63,044 nt of DNA from Multifurca ochricompacta. Its lineage: Eukaryota > Basidiomycota > Agaricomycetes > Russulales > Russulaceae. The position numbers and the translations under genes are program-made. The notes beneath the pieces were generated by a model, which was given only the letters and a program-made list of their open reading frames with translations, searched no databases and had not been told where the DNA came from. Location of the stretch: positions 1 through 63,044 of the forward strand of contig WTXG01000212.1 in assembly GCA_022496185.1 (NCBI GenBank), given 5' to 3'. Below, in pieces: positions 22,069-34,443 of the stretch (positions are counted from its first letter, which is position 1; each line of letters opens with the position of its first letter).

Positions 22069-24300
22069 TAGGGCTGCGCACCATCCATTTTATGGTAACG
22101 GCTGTCCATTTGACGGTAATAGGACGGGTACGGCTGACCTGTCCACCGTCTGTTTTTTGTACTCACTGGATTGCTGACAGGTACGGTACGGGTATGGATA
22201 CGACTGTTTACGGTATACGGTATTAGACGGTAGTACTACAGAAAATAAAATTGTGCAGGGCAGCATGAGCAATAAGCTTAGAGTGATAAAGTAATTAATA
22301 GGTGCATTCTTGAGGTTGAGGGTATTCTAGAGAGAATATAGAGTCGAGTGGGTAGCATGAGCAAGGTTTTAGAGCAATGAAGCGACAGACGGGGATGTTT
22401 CTCAAACAGGATTATTTATCAGGGCCATTTTACAGCAGCTTTCATGTAGTTTATGCTGTAGTGAAGAAACAGGCATGGTGCAGGCTTGTTTTAGATTCTC
22501 GCGATAATGCAATAGCAACTGCTTTATCTATAGCAGATTTAGTGGCTTTATATACAATTTAGATGTGCTATATTGATACTAAATTAAAGTAAACATCTTG
22601 CAATGTGATTTGATCACATGATTGATCTGAGATGTATATACTCAGTATCTAATTGAATGTGAGATGCATTTTGATTTCATCAATTATGTTTTCTAAATGT
22701 GATCACAATTACATTAAGGCCTAAATAAAGCATTGTATCTAGACTGATTGACAGCTGAACGGCCCAGTGCAGTATCAGGTGCGTGCAAGATGCAACCGCT
22801 TCTTGACAAATGTGGATTGTAACGGGTGCTTCTATCCCGCACTTGCTATGTAGATAAGATAAGATGTAATGATCATGGTAAAACTCACTGGTGAAGATAT
22901 CCTAGTTGGAAGGCTGCCTAGAATGCGGAGATTAATGCCTGCATAAGGCTTGAAGCAGTCAGAGGACTCTGCCTTGCTAATGCAGCAAGAATAGACCTAT
23001 ATTGAACAATTGCTAAGAGCCTACAGCCCCAAGAGGACAAGATCAGTTGGGCCTAAGTAAATACAAAGATAGAGCAATAAAGCACACCTGCAGCCCAAAG
23101 AGGACAAGATGTGGTCTGCAGTGTAATACAGGGTGTCTTTAAATATGTCCTAGTACTATTCTATGAAATACCAAAGCTGATCGAGCGTGCGATGTAAATC
23201 TAACTAGTTATCAGTGGCCCACTCTTCTGAGTGCCCTGACACATCTTGTTTACCAACGCATGATTGTTTCTGCTGTTCTGGCATTATCTAAAAGACATAC
23301 TAGACTACTTTAGACTACACTGTAATCAGATTATCATTTTGTATTACTCAATCAATGGCTGCGTGTATCTACAATGTCCATTGCTGCGACTACTTTGCAT
23401 CGCATGTGTGGACCAGGTCAGATCGGTCCGGACTCCTTCTTATCTTATCTATATCTAAGAAGGTCAACTTGCATAACACGCGCACCCTCAGGATGGCTTT
23501 CAAGCAGTCTGGGATGCCAAAAATGTCCAGGAAATCGACCATCTGGTCCTTGGGTGGGCTGATATGTCATGGTAAGACAAAGCTGTAAGACTCCACCACA
23601 TGGATGGAGGATCTATTCATTGCATCTTGGGGCCTCCTTAATGCAGCAATCTCACCCTCATTTCCCAGCAGTCAACAGAAAATTGAGCATTGTCCTTGTT
23701 CTTTGGATTAAAATTTAATAATAGCTACTTCTTGAAAAATGGAAGCGTACCTGCTGTTGAGATGGGCCAGTAGTGACAGGATTGTTGGGGCCCCTGATCT
23801 TATAATTATGATAAGATAATCTAAAGTGTCAGATAATGATTCAGAGACATTGCACGCACAACACATTCCTTCTGTCTTGTCACATTTAAATAACTATATT
23901 TATTCTACTTATTATCATGCTCCTCTGAACAGTATAAAATGTTGCTACTTTGTATGCATTCACTTCAGTTTTGACCACATAAACTGGAGTATTAGTTAGT
24001 TTATCTTATCTCTTATCTTTACCATATTTAGCTAACACTTATCTGCTATCTAAATAGGTAAAGATACTACTATAGTGGGGGAGTTTTGGTGGCTTAATGA
24101 TAAGATTAAAGCTCATTCAGTCAATGCTGTCCATGCCGTCTAATGCTGTCGACAGCCATTTTTTTGATGGTTTGGACGGCGTTTTCCATACCCGTCCACC
24201 GTCCGTCTCGACATTGACTTGAGCTTGGTACAGCACGGGTACAGCAACCGTACTACGGACCCGTCCATACCATGAGGTACGGGTACGGTGTGCAGCCCTA
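22069..24300 (-). mobile_element. hAT1 (copy 3)
   Basis: 2232 bp, TAGGGCTGCGCACC at left and GTGTGCAGCCCTA at right, TSD ATACCCGT (22061-22068) versus GTACCCGT (24301-24308). The interior is collinear with reversed copy 1 and carries more CpG losses. No transposase. Confidence 0.85.
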
Positions 24301-24452
24301 GTACCCGTTGCTATGGGTATGGGTAACCCACGGGTTACCTGCGGGTCACCTGTGGGTTGCCTGTGTTAAATGCGTGCAAGTTCTTTACTTGCATCATGCA
24401 TTTCAGATGTCCAGCCTGGGCCATCCTGGACCAAGGAGATACACAACGCATT

Positions 24453-25893
24453 TAGTGATTGTCAAGGGGTTTCATACCTGCACGGGTAAGCGCCGCGGGT
24501 TTTGCCAGGTACGGGTATGGGTATACGGCTCCCAACCTGTGGAAACCTGTACCCGCGCAGTGGGTTTGGCGGGTATAGGCACTGATTATGCATTGATAAG
24601 ATCAGTAGAATTTCCGAGATAAAACACATCTGCAGTCACAAAAATACAAGATCTCATCTGATGTATGCTACAGGATGGCGTTAAATATGTTCTAGTATTA
24701 TCCTACAAAATATCAAAGCAGATTAACAGTGCAATGTAAAATAAAATCCTTATCAGTGATCCACTTTCTTGAAAACCATGATACATCTGTTTTATTAACA
24801 CGCAACCAATTCTGCTGGTCTGGCACTATCTAAAATACACTCTAGACTAATATAAACTATTCTATAATTTAATTATCAAATTACTTTATTGAAACAAGGC
24901 CTGTGTGTGTCTACAAGCTGCATGGGGCAGCAACTACATTGCATTGCATGGTGGTCTGACCTCCTTCCTATTAAGGAAGGTTGACTTAAACACGCAGAAA
25001 TGTGGATCCAGGGACTAGGACAGTCACGCTTGTATGAAATGAAACCAGAATAATAAAATAATAATGTAAATAAATGATCCATTTAATCTTCTGAACATAA
25101 ACCAACAATTTTTGAGGAATCTTGAGTAGCCATAAATGAACGTGTTGTGTCCAAGTGCTTATCTCCTTGACCGGGATGGCCCAGGCCATTTACCCAAAAT
25201 GCGCAGAAATGCAAAGAACAGTTGTGCTCGTATAAAATTGAAAGCAGAATAATAAAATAAAAATGGAATAATAAATTATCTTAATCTTATGAACATAAAA
25301 TAGGAATCTTTGAGGGATCTTGAGTAGCCATAAATGAATGCGTTGTGTCCAAGTGCATATCTCCTTGACCAGGATCTCCTGGGCTGGATGTCTGAAATGT
25401 GCGATGCAAGTAAAGAACTTGCACGCGTTTCATTTTATGGGTAACCCAGGTATCAAAACAATTATCCAGGGGTTACCCCTACCAATTTCTATGTATTCAT
25501 CAATTTTTTTTGCATTCTGTGTAATTATCTGACAGGCTTTTCATCAATGTTCTATAACATCCTATCTAATCATCGCTGTATACTAGATTTTAGTTGTGCT
25601 TGTATAAAATTGAAAGCAGAATAATAAAATAAAAATGGAATAATTAATTATCTTAATCTTCTGAACATAAAACAAGAGTCATTGAGGGATCTTAAGCAGC
25701 CACAAATGAATGCGTTGTGTATCTTCTTGGTCCGGGAAGGCCTGGGCTGGTTATCTGAAATGCGTGATGCAAGTAAAGAACTTGCACGCATTTTCACAGG
25801 TGACCCGCAGGTTACCCGTACCCGTCACTATGGGTACAGGTATGGGTACGGGTACCAACAAGGATACCCCAGGGTTACCCCTGCCAATCACTA
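24453..25893 (+). mobile_element. hAT2 (copy 3) inserted in hAT2 (copy 2)
   Basis: 1441 bp, TSD AACGCATT (24445-24452) versus AACGCGTT (25894-25901), differing only by CA/CG. Inserted in opposite orientation into its own family. Confidence 0.87.
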
Positions 25894-27638
25894 AACGCGT
25901 TCATTTATGGCTGCTTAAGATCCCTCAATGACTCTTGTTTTATGCTCAGAAGATTAAGATAATTCATTATTCCATTTTTATTTTATTATTCTGGTCTCAA
26001 TTCTATACAAGCACAACTAAAATCCACCCCAATATACAGAGATGATTAGATAGGATGTAATAGAACATTGAATGAAAAGCCTGTCAGATAACCACACAGA
26101 ATGCAAAAATAATTGACAAATGCATAGTGATTGGCAGGGGTAACCCCTGGATATTTGTTTTGATACCCAGGTTACCCATAAAATGAAATGTGTGCAAGTT
26201 CTTTGGTTGCATTGCGCATTTCGGACAATCGGCCCAGACCATCCCGGTCTGGGAGATACACACTTGGATACAACGCGTTCATTTGTGGCTACTCAGGATC
26301 CCTCAATAATTGCTGATTTATGTTCAGAAGATTAATTTGATTCTTTATTTACATTCTTATTTTATTTTATTTTGTGGAACAGGCATGGTGCAGGCTTGTA
26401 CTTTAGATGTACTATATCAGCTACTAGATTAAACGAATGTGTTATCTCGTTATCTCGTTTAATGATGTGATTTGATCATATGTCAGATCTTAGATGTATA
26501 TTCTATGTATCTAATTAATTTGTGAATGCGTTTCTGTTGTGTTATCTATGCATGATCACAATCATGTCAGACCAATGGAAAATTGCAGCTGCGATTGTTA
26601 AGTCAACCTTCCTTAATAGGAAGGAGATCAGACCAATATGCTGGTCCAATGTAGTCGCTGCCCTATGCAGCCTGTAGATACACGCGGGCCTTGTTTCAGT
26701 AAAATAATTTGATAATTAGATTATAGAATAGTCTAAAGTAGTCTAGAGTGTATTTTAGATAGTGCCAGACTGGCAGAATTGATTGCGCATTAATAAAACA
26801 GTTGCATCAGGATTTTCAAGAGAGTGGATCACTGATAACACTTTTATTTTACATCGCACCATTGATCTGCTTTGATATTTCATAGGATAACACTAGAACA
26901 TATTTACAAAAACCCTGTAGCATACATCAAATAAAATATAGTCATTTGTTTGCTACAAATGTATTTTATCATTAAATTTCTGCTGATCTTGTCAATGACT
27001 GATGGCCACTTATACCTGTCAAACCCGCTGTGCAGGTACAGGTTTCTGGCAGGTTGGGAGTTGTATACCCATACCTGTACCTGTCAAAACCTGTGGCACT
27101 TACCTGCATGGGTATGAAAACCCTTGCTGATCTCTAATCACGTCCCCATCCTGGGATCCCTCACATGCCCTACTTCCCTCCCTGTGATTGCCATTGTACA
27201 TATTGACTTGTTGTTTGTGCTTGCTTATGCCCTTTCTTATCTCTTATCTCCTTATCTCTAAGACTGGACACTTACTTAATTCCCTATCAGAAGCCAGGCT
27301 TTACGCCCTCTGCTTTTGTACAGTAGCCCACAAAACCATTCCAATGTTTGGCCATCCTGGAGAGATTGACCTACCACACAATGAGAATAATTTCCAAATT
27401 TAGTAGGAATTGGCAGATGATAGTGTAGCATCTATGCTTCAATTAGAGCCTATACTAATGTCAATTGAGTCAGTGGTTCATGATATATAAAATGTTTTGT
27501 GAGGCATTATCATTGGAACAGTTTTGTGGCCAACATGTGAGATGACAAAACCAGTATCTGGTGGTCATGGGAATGCATTGACAGTCATGTGACAATGTTT
27601 AATAAGTTGAACACACACCAAATAATCATCAACAACAC

Positions 27639-28015
27639 TTGCTTCTTACCATGCATGCCCTCTCTGCTGCCAAAAGGACTCACATCATCTCCCTCCTCAC
27701 TTCAGGCAAATCTGCCCTTAAAGTGTCAACTATGACTGGCCATGGCACTATTATCATCTCAAGATGGGTCATAAATACTGCCCTTACCATCCCAAGTCAA
27801 ATGGAGGGAGACCAAGGAAGCTGACAGAGAGAAATGGTCAGCATGCTGTTTGCCTTATCTCCTCTGGCAGGGCAGACACAGATGCGGAAGTGACTAGAGC
27901 ACTTCAGAAGTTGTTAATGGGTTCCTCTATCAACATAATATGCCCATCCATCCTCCCATCAAATTTTCAAGCCATACCTGGCCCCTCCCATATCATACAC
28001 CCCCATTCCATCATA
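27639..28015 (+). pseudogene. Tc1-like transposase N-terminal fragment (left arm)
   Basis: DNA-binding helix-turn-helix part only. The first frame has KRTHIISLLTSGKSALKV and the second frame, overlapping, has GGRPRKLTERN; a frameshift lies between them. It ends before any DDE residues. The right arm (28240-28612, -) has the same text. Confidence 0.75.
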
Positions 28016-28239
28016 AGTGCAATAGGCCACAAAACCAATCCAATGACATTGCTACACAAAACATTTTATATATCATAAACCACTGACTCAATTGACATCA
28101 GTATAGGCTCTAAGTGACACTTAGATGATACAATATCATCTACCAATTTCTACTAATTTTGGAAATTATTCCTATGGTGTAATTGGTCAATCTCTTCAGG
28201 ATGGTTAAACATTGGAATGGTTTTGTGGGTTACTGTATG

Positions 28240-28612
28240 ATGGAATGGGGGTGTATGATATGGGAGGGGCCAGGTATGGCTTGAAAATTTGATGGGAGGA
28301 TGGATGGGCATATTATGTTGATAGAGGAACCCATTAACAACTTCTGAAGTGCTCTAGTCACTTCCGCATCTGTGTCTGCCCTGCCAGAGGAGATAAGGCA
28401 AACAGCATGCTGACCATTTCTCTCTGTCAGCTTCCTTGGTCTCCCTCCATTTGACTTGGGATGGTAAGGGCAGTATTTATGACCCATCTTGAGATGATAA
28501 TAGTGCCATGGCCAGTCATAGTTGACACTTTAAGGGCAGATTTGCCTGAAGTGAGGAGGGAGATGATGTGAGTCCTTTTGGCAGCAGAGAGGGCATGCAT
28601 GGTAAGAAGCAA
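28240..28612 (-). pseudogene. Tc1-like transposase N-terminal fragment (right arm)
   Basis: Mirror copy of the left-arm fragment, with identical protein motifs. The same segment is found a third time, truncated, at 61358-61880. Confidence 0.75.
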
Positions 28613-29233
28613 GTGTTGTTGATGATTATTTGGTGTGTGTTCAACTTATTAAACATTGTCACATGACTGTCAATGCATTCCCATGACCACCAGATACTGG
28701 TTTTGTCATCTCACATGTTGGCCACAAAACTGTTCCAATGATAATGCCTCACAAAACATTTTATATATCATGAACCACTGACTCAATTGACATTAGTATA
28801 GGCTCTAATTGAAGCATAGATGCTACACTATCATCTGCCAATTCCTACTAAATTTGGAAATTATTCTCATTGTGTGGTAGGTCAATCTCTCCAGGATGGC
28901 CAAACATTGGAACGGTTTTGTGGGCTACTGTATATTTGGGCCCACATGACTCTCTGATATCTTATCTTTAGATGCTCATTCGATTACGTATATAAGTCTG
29001 CTGTAACTACATTGTGGACCTCAGACTCAACTTATTGAATACATTGGTGCTTGTCTTCTGGACTTCCCTTTGTCTGCCTTGACTCAACCGTCTCCAGTAC
29101 TTCTGGTACTTTCTGCTTAAACATCATCTTAGAGTACAGCCTCTTTGACATTGACTCCTCCCATACAACTCCAAGAGGCCCTATTGGTCTCTTATCTGAT
29201 TACAAACGAACGCTGTCACACAAGTCATGTGGA

Positions 29234-30689
29234 TAGTGATTGTCAAGGGTTTTCATACCTGCATGGGTAAGCGCCACGGGTTTTGCTGGGTATGGGTACG
29301 GGTATATGGCTCCCAACCCATGGAAACCCATACCTGCATGGCAGGTTTGGCAGGTATAGGTGCCGATTATCCATTGACAAGATCAGTAGAAATTCTAAGA
29401 TAAAACACATCTGCAGCCACAAAAATACAAGATCTCATCTGATGTATGATACAGGGTGGCTTTAAATATATTCTAGTGTTATCCTACAAAATATCAAAGC
29501 AGATCAACAGTGCGATGTAAAATAAAACTGTTATCAGTGATCTACATTCTTGAAAATCATGATGCATCTGTTTTATTAACGCACAACCAATTCTGCCAGT
29601 CTGGCACTATCTAAAATACTCTCTAGACTACTTTAGACTATTCTATAATTTAATTATCAAATTACTTTATTGAAACAAGGCCTGCATGTATCTACAAGCT
29701 GCATGGGGCAGCGACTACATTGCATTGCATGGTGGTCTGACCTCCTTCCTATTAAGGAAGGTTGACTTAAACACACAGAAATGTGCATCCAGGGACCAGG
29801 ACAGTCATGCTTGTATGAAATGAAACTAGAATAATAAAATAATAATGTAAATAAAAGATCCTTTTAATCTTCTGAACATAAAACAACAATTTTTGAGGAA
29901 TCTTGAGTAGCCATAAATGAATGCATTGTGTCCAAGTGCTTATCTCCTTGATCAGGATGGCCCGGGCCATTTACCCAAAATGCACAGAAATGCAAAGAAC
30001 AGTCACACTTGTATAAAATTGAAAGCAGAATAATAAAATAAAAATGGAATAATAAATTATCTTAATCTTATGAACATAAAATAGGAATCTTTGAGGGATC
30101 TTGAGTAGCCATAAATGAATGCGTTGTGTCTGAGTGCGTATCTCCTTGACTGGGATCTCCCAGGCCAGATGTCCAAAATGAGCGATGCAAGTAAAGAACT
30201 TGCATGCATTTCATTTTATGGGTGACCTGGGTATCAAAACAAATATCCAGGGGTCATCCCTGCCAATAACTATGCATTCATTAATTATTTTTGCATTCTG
30301 TGTGGTTATCTGACAGGCTTTTCATCAATGTTCTATAACATCTATCTAATCATCTTTGTATATTGGGGTGGATTTTAGTTGCACTTGTATAAAATTGAAA
30401 CCAGAATAATAAAATAACAATAGAATAATGAATTATCTTAATCTTCTGAACATAAAACAAGAGTCATTGAGGGATCTTAAGCAGCCACAAATGAATGCAT
30501 TGTGTATCTTCTTGGTCCGGGAAGGCCTGGGCTGGTTATCTGAAATGCACGATGCAAGTAAAGAACTTGCACGCGTTTTCATGGGTGACCTGCGGGTAAC
30601 CCACAGGTTACCCATACCCATAGTGATGGGTACAGGTATGGGTACAGGTACCAACAAGGATACCCCAGGGTTACCCCTGCCAATCACTA
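29234..30689 (+). mobile_element. hAT2 (copy 4)
   Basis: 1456 bp, TSD CATGTGGA (29226-29233) versus CGTGTGGA (30690-30697), again one CpG difference. It sits near the end of the solo LTR. Confidence 0.88.
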
Positions 30690-30845
30690 CGTGTGGAACG
30701 TCCTGCACTGGATGTAACATTTACAGTATTTAAGGATGCTTTTAGTGTAGAGTTCACTTCAGTTCTGACCAACATAACTGAAGTGAGTATTCTGTTATCT
30801 TATCTTTACCTATGTAGCTAATGTGTACTAGTTATAACTACCATT

Positions 30846-31322
30846 TAGTGATGTTCTGGCCTGGCTTGGCCCAAAAGCTGCAGCTTTGGCTTGGCCTGAG
30901 GCGGCTCTGGCTTTCCTAAAGTCTGGGCCAAGCCAAAGCCACCACAGATGGCTTGGCCCTGGCCTGGCTTGGCCCAAGCTGTGGCTTTTGGCAGAGAAAA
31001 GTTTATGACATATAACCAGTAGTTATAGTTCAGCTAATCCAAATCTGACTTAGTGTGTTACATATTGCAAAGCTATATTGAAGAAAAAGTTTGAAATGCT
31101 GCAATAAACATGATCACATGACCCAAATCAACCACTTTGTGATCAGATTTCTACTGATTTTGACAATTGCTATTGCACTTGTATGTGCTGTTGAAAGCTG
31201 TGGCCTGAGCCAGCGGCTTTGGCTTTTAGCTTCTCTGAGCTGGGCCAAAGCCCTTGCTGGGCTGTCACAATGGCCTGGCTTGGCCCAGCTTCTGGCTTTG
31301 AGCCAGGCCAGGCACATCACTA
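30846..31322 (-). mobile_element. hAT3 MITE (copy 3, CpG-depleted)
   Basis: 477 bp in the Copia 5' LTR, reverse orientation, perfect TSD CTACCATT (30838-30845, 31323-31330). Confidence 0.88.
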
Positions 31323-31431
31323 CTACCATTCTTGGTAAAGACTAATAATATATAGTTCTGACCAACATAACTGAATTATAACTACCATTCTAGGTAGTTT
31401 GCATTATCTAAACCTCAGGCTGCATTCATCA

Positions 31432-31446
31432 GGTTATGGGCCCTGG
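31432..31446 (+). other. Copia primer-binding site
   Basis: GGTTATGGGCCCTGG directly follows the 5' LTR. GGTTATGGGCCC is complementary to the anticodon region of initiator tRNA-Met, the known half-tRNA priming mode of Copia elements. Confidence 0.7.
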
Positions 31447-31797
31447 CCATAACTGAATTAATCCAGAAGAAGATCAACTTTCACACACAAGCTTCCTTAC
31501 TCAGTAATTCACACATTTTTGCATCTCCTGATAAGGCAAGCCTCTGTTCATTTTGTAGTCCTATTCCCTGGTCCCTGGAGCCAGTGGATTGGTGTAGACT
31601 GGGCCCCTCACTGGGTTTCACATGAGCCATGTGATGGAGTGTGGCGACGCTGAAGCACATGTAAGCAATCCCTAATAGGGACTGGACCCTTTGTGGGTTC
31701 AGAGTGTACAGTTGGATACATCGGGACTTGATCAGTCTTCACAATCTGGGTCTGACAGCTCCTCTACCCAGATTGGAAATTGTCGCTTACATGCACC

Positions 31798-32643
31798 ATG
31801 GCACCTGCATTTACTTTCCCACCCTCTGCTGCAATTGAGATCCTAGATGGATTGAACTGGCCAGTTTGGTCAGCGCATATGATGGCTCTGTTCCATTTGA
31901 ATGGCGTCTGGAACCACCTGCTTGAAGACAAGCCTGCTAGCCCTCCTGCTGACTGGGAGGCTACTGAAGGTGTTCTCTTAGCAATCCTTGAGCTCTATGC
32001 TCAGAAGGATGTCTGGACAGCCATGGCAGACAATACTAAGTTTGTCACATGTAAAGCTAAATGGGATGAGCTCAAATGTGTTTATGGAGGAGTTGGATCT
32101 ATGTCCATGTTCAATACTTGGTCTGCCCTCACTGGCACCGCACTGGACAAGTCTTCCCCCATGCTCCCACAATTGCAGAAACTCAATGATGCCTGCATCA
32201 CACTCAAAAACAATGAGATGGAGATTTCAGATCTCCAGTTCAGTTTCATCCTGATCAAGGCACTACCCAAATCGTACTCTGCCATCATGTCCACCATACT
32301 AGCATCTGGATCTCCAAAGGATCTTACCCCTCAGACTATCCAAGAACGCATTCTGAATGAGGAAGGTCATCAGTCTGGTGCTTCCACCTCACTCAACAAA
32401 GCTGCACCCATTAAACAAAAATCTGACAAGAAGGCTATCAAATGTTTCTACTGTCAGAAGAAAGGGCACAAGGCCACAGAGTGCTGGAAAAAGAAAAAGG
32501 ATGCAGAGGAGAAGAAGGGATCAGAGACTGTGCAGGCCAGTAACAAGGCCGTTAATGCACATCTAGCAGTCCAGACAGCATCTATTGTAGAGATAGGCGA
32601 TGATAATGGCAATCTACGTGTTTCCCTTTACTCGGCTGTGTGA
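31798..32643 (+). CDS. gag: Copia Gag with CCHC zinc knuckle
   Basis: Nucleocapsid/capsid protein of the Copia element, starting ATGGCACCT at 31798. Contains LDGLNWPVWSAHMMALF near the N-terminus, the usual Copia Gag helical region, and zinc knuckle CFYCQKKGHKATEC at 32443-32484 followed by a Lys-rich tail. The terminating TGA (32641-32643) is in frame with the protease behind it, so it is probably a mutated codon of one long gag-pol ORF. Otherwise the frame is open. Confidence 0.9.
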   Translation: MAPAFTFPPSAAIEILDGLNWPVWSAHMMALFHLNGVWNHLLEDKPASPPADWEATEGVLLAILELYAQKDVWTAMADNTKFVTCKAKWDELKCVYGGVGSMSMFNTWSALTGTALDKSSPMLPQLQKLNDACITLKNNEMEISDLQFSFILIKALPKSYSAIMSTILASGSPKDLTPQTIQERILNEEGHQSGASTSLNKAAPIKQKSDKKAIKCFYCQKKGHKATECWKKKKDAEEKKGSETVQASNKAVNAHLAVQTASIVEIGDDNGNLRVSLYSAV

Positions 32644-34443
32644 TCACGTTGGATGATGGATTCTGGCGCAATGCATCATATCACCCCAAATCAGTCTGAC
32701 TTCATTCAGTATACTCTGGTGGCTGGCATTGTATGCCTGGGAGACAACTTGAATGTGTGAAAAATTGGGGTTGGGACTGTGGTATTCAAGACCACTGCAG
32801 GCAACAGAGGTTCTGAGATCACCCTAAGCAATGTGCTGCACATACCAGACATTACAATGCATTTCATTTCTATGTGTGCACTTGCTCAGAAGGGGGCTCA
32901 GATCTCTTTTTCAGATAAAATTTTTACAATCTCAGTTAGAGACTGGAAGGTAGTGCAAGGTTACCTGGAGGACAACCTATACTGGCTGGATGCCTCCATG
33001 GCTGGACTCCATGTGCATGCTCAAACATCACAACCTATTGACATCTGGCATCGCCACATGGGGCATATGTCATACAATGCCCTCAAGTGGTATCATGAAT
33101 TTGTCAAAGGGATATCATTTGATGCTCCGATCAATCAACATCAGTCGCCATGCCCTGGGTGTGAGCTCGGGAAACACACACAACTCCCCTTTAAGTCCTC
33201 TCACAAGCAATCGGATCGGTGGCTACAGATTGTTCACAGTGATCTGGCTGGGCTGATGCAGGTTCAGTCTATTCAAGGCACACTCTACATTGCGACATTT
33301 ATCGATGATTACTCCAGACATGGTGTGGTCTACTTCCTCAGAACCAAAGATCAGTGTGCAACAGCATTTTGGAAATTCCTAGCTTGGGCTGAGACTCAAT
33401 CATCGGAAAAAATGCTAGCCTTGCACTCAGATCATGGGGGGGAGTACATGTCAGGTGCACTTAGGTCTGTTCTGGATGAACAGGGGATCGAGCATAAGTT
33501 GATGATGCTGGGATCACCGCAGCAAAATGGTGTAGCCAAGAGATGGAACAGGACCATCATGGACAAAGCACACTCTATGCTACACAGCACTGGCCTGTCC
33601 CTTGGCTTCTGGGAGTTGGCAGTGGATACTGCCATTCATACTTACAACAGAACTCCCACTCAAACAATAGGTTGGCACATGCCACATGAGCTCTGGAGTG
33701 CTGGTCACACTCCAGATGTCTCTTACTTCCATGTCTTCAGATGCAAGGCATATGTTCATGTGCTGGAGGACAAGTGCAGAAAGCTCGATCCAAGATCTAT
33801 CAAGATGATGCTTGTTGGGTATGAGCCAGGTTCTAAAGGTTACTGGCTATGGAATAAGAGTACCCGAGCAGTTGTCCTGTCATGCAACATGACATTCGAC
33901 GAATGCTCCTTTCCATTTCAGGACAATGGTGAGCTGTCCATTTGTTCTGATCAACCTAAGGCCCTGGAGGGGCCACTGGCTGTTACATTCCCTATGGCTG
34001 TCCCTACTCAAGTGCAACAGGAGGCCAATCTGCCAAGGACGCCATCCCCAGTTGCCACACAGCAAACCCCAAATACAGTCTGGACTACCCTGCCTTCACG
34101 CCCCACAATGCAAGAGCCCCCACCCTGCGTGCTGCGCAACTGGTTTCTCCAGTCTCAGCAGACTGTTGTCCCCACTTTGGAGGATGTGCCCCCTTGGAGA
34201 CTGTGAGAGAACCCTTGCAGGAATCCACACTACTTTGGCAATGATAATGCTGAGTTAGGTGAGGATGGGTGACTCAGGCATCATGCTTTGCTTGTGGTGG
34301 CTGCATATAGTGATCTGCTCACATATCGGGAGGTGATGAAGTCAGACTATGCAAGTGACTGGCAGGATGCATGCCAATATGAAATGGACACACTAGCCAA
34401 AAATGGAACTTGGACACTGGTGGACTTACCGGCTGATCAGAAG
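32644..34443 (+). pseudogene. pol: Copia protease, integrase and start of RT
   Basis: Protease active site MDSGAMHHIT at about 32656-32685. Pre-integrase motif WHRHMGHMSYNAL and CPGCELGKH; integrase core with HSDLAG, a DDYSRHGVVYFL strand, HSDHGGEY and SPQQNGVAKR (catalytic D, D, E region), then VFRCKAYVHV and LVGYEPGSKGY. In-frame TGA codons at 32758-32760, 34204-34206 and 34270-34272. The RT starts NGTWTLVDLPADQK and is then cut by a solo LTR. Confidence 0.92.

Larger units (their letters stand above)
22011..27136 (-). mobile_element. hAT2 (copy 2), interrupted by hAT1 and another hAT2
   Basis: Reverse orientation; starts TAGTGAATAGCAGGGG and ends AACCCTTGCTGATCTCTA (degraded TIR). The 8-bp TSD is ATCATGTC (22003-22010) versus ATCACGTC (27137-27144), one C/T difference at a CpG. 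Removing the two insertions leaves about 1437 bp, matching the other hAT2 copies. Confidence 0.85.
27321..28930. mobile_element. Palindromic Tc1/mariner-like element with duplicated transposase N-terminus
   Basis: 1610 bp flanked by TA (27319-27320, 28931-28932). Ends CAGTAGCCCACAAAACC and its inverted copy. Two nearly identical ~690-bp arms face each other around a ~210-bp core (about 28016-28226), which itself holds another inverted terminus. Each arm encodes the helix-turn-helix start of a Tc1-type transposase, left 27639-28000 (+) and right 28240-28612 (-): KRTHIISLLTSGKSALKV..TGHGTIIISR, then NGGRPRKLTERN..SSGRADTDAEVTRALQ. The catalytic DDE part is absent. Confidence 0.87.
21920..30719 (+). 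repeat. Solo Gypsy LTR broken by five DNA-transposon insertions
   Basis: TGTTACAACC...GATGTAACA with TSD TTTAC (21915-21919, 30720-30724). Removing hAT2 (22011-27136), the Tc1-like element (27321-28930) and hAT2 (29234-30689) with their TSDs leaves about 590 bp, the LTR length of the A/D family. No internal element sequence remains, so it formed by LTR-LTR recombination. The empty site is preserved at 61230-61260 in the Copia 3' LTR. Confidence 0.9.
21271..31431 (+). repeat. Copia 5' LTR (interrupted)
   Basis: Starts TGTCGGAAACGG and ends CTGCATTCATCA. Removing two hAT3 MITEs and the solo Gypsy LTR composite leaves 402 bp. It is ~108 bp longer than the 3' LTR, which lost the segment between two copies of TTCTGACCAACATAACTGAA. 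Confidence 0.88.

Noticed and set aside
27321..28930. Palindrome considered as a replication origin or telomere-like hairpin
   Set aside because: The TA target duplication and transposase frames identify it as a transposon.
31091..31345. ORFs in the hAT3 MITEs (VCAVESCGLSQ-type text)
   Set aside because: They recur because the MITE recurs, run across its inverted arms and differ in frame or stops between copies; no sign of protein selection.
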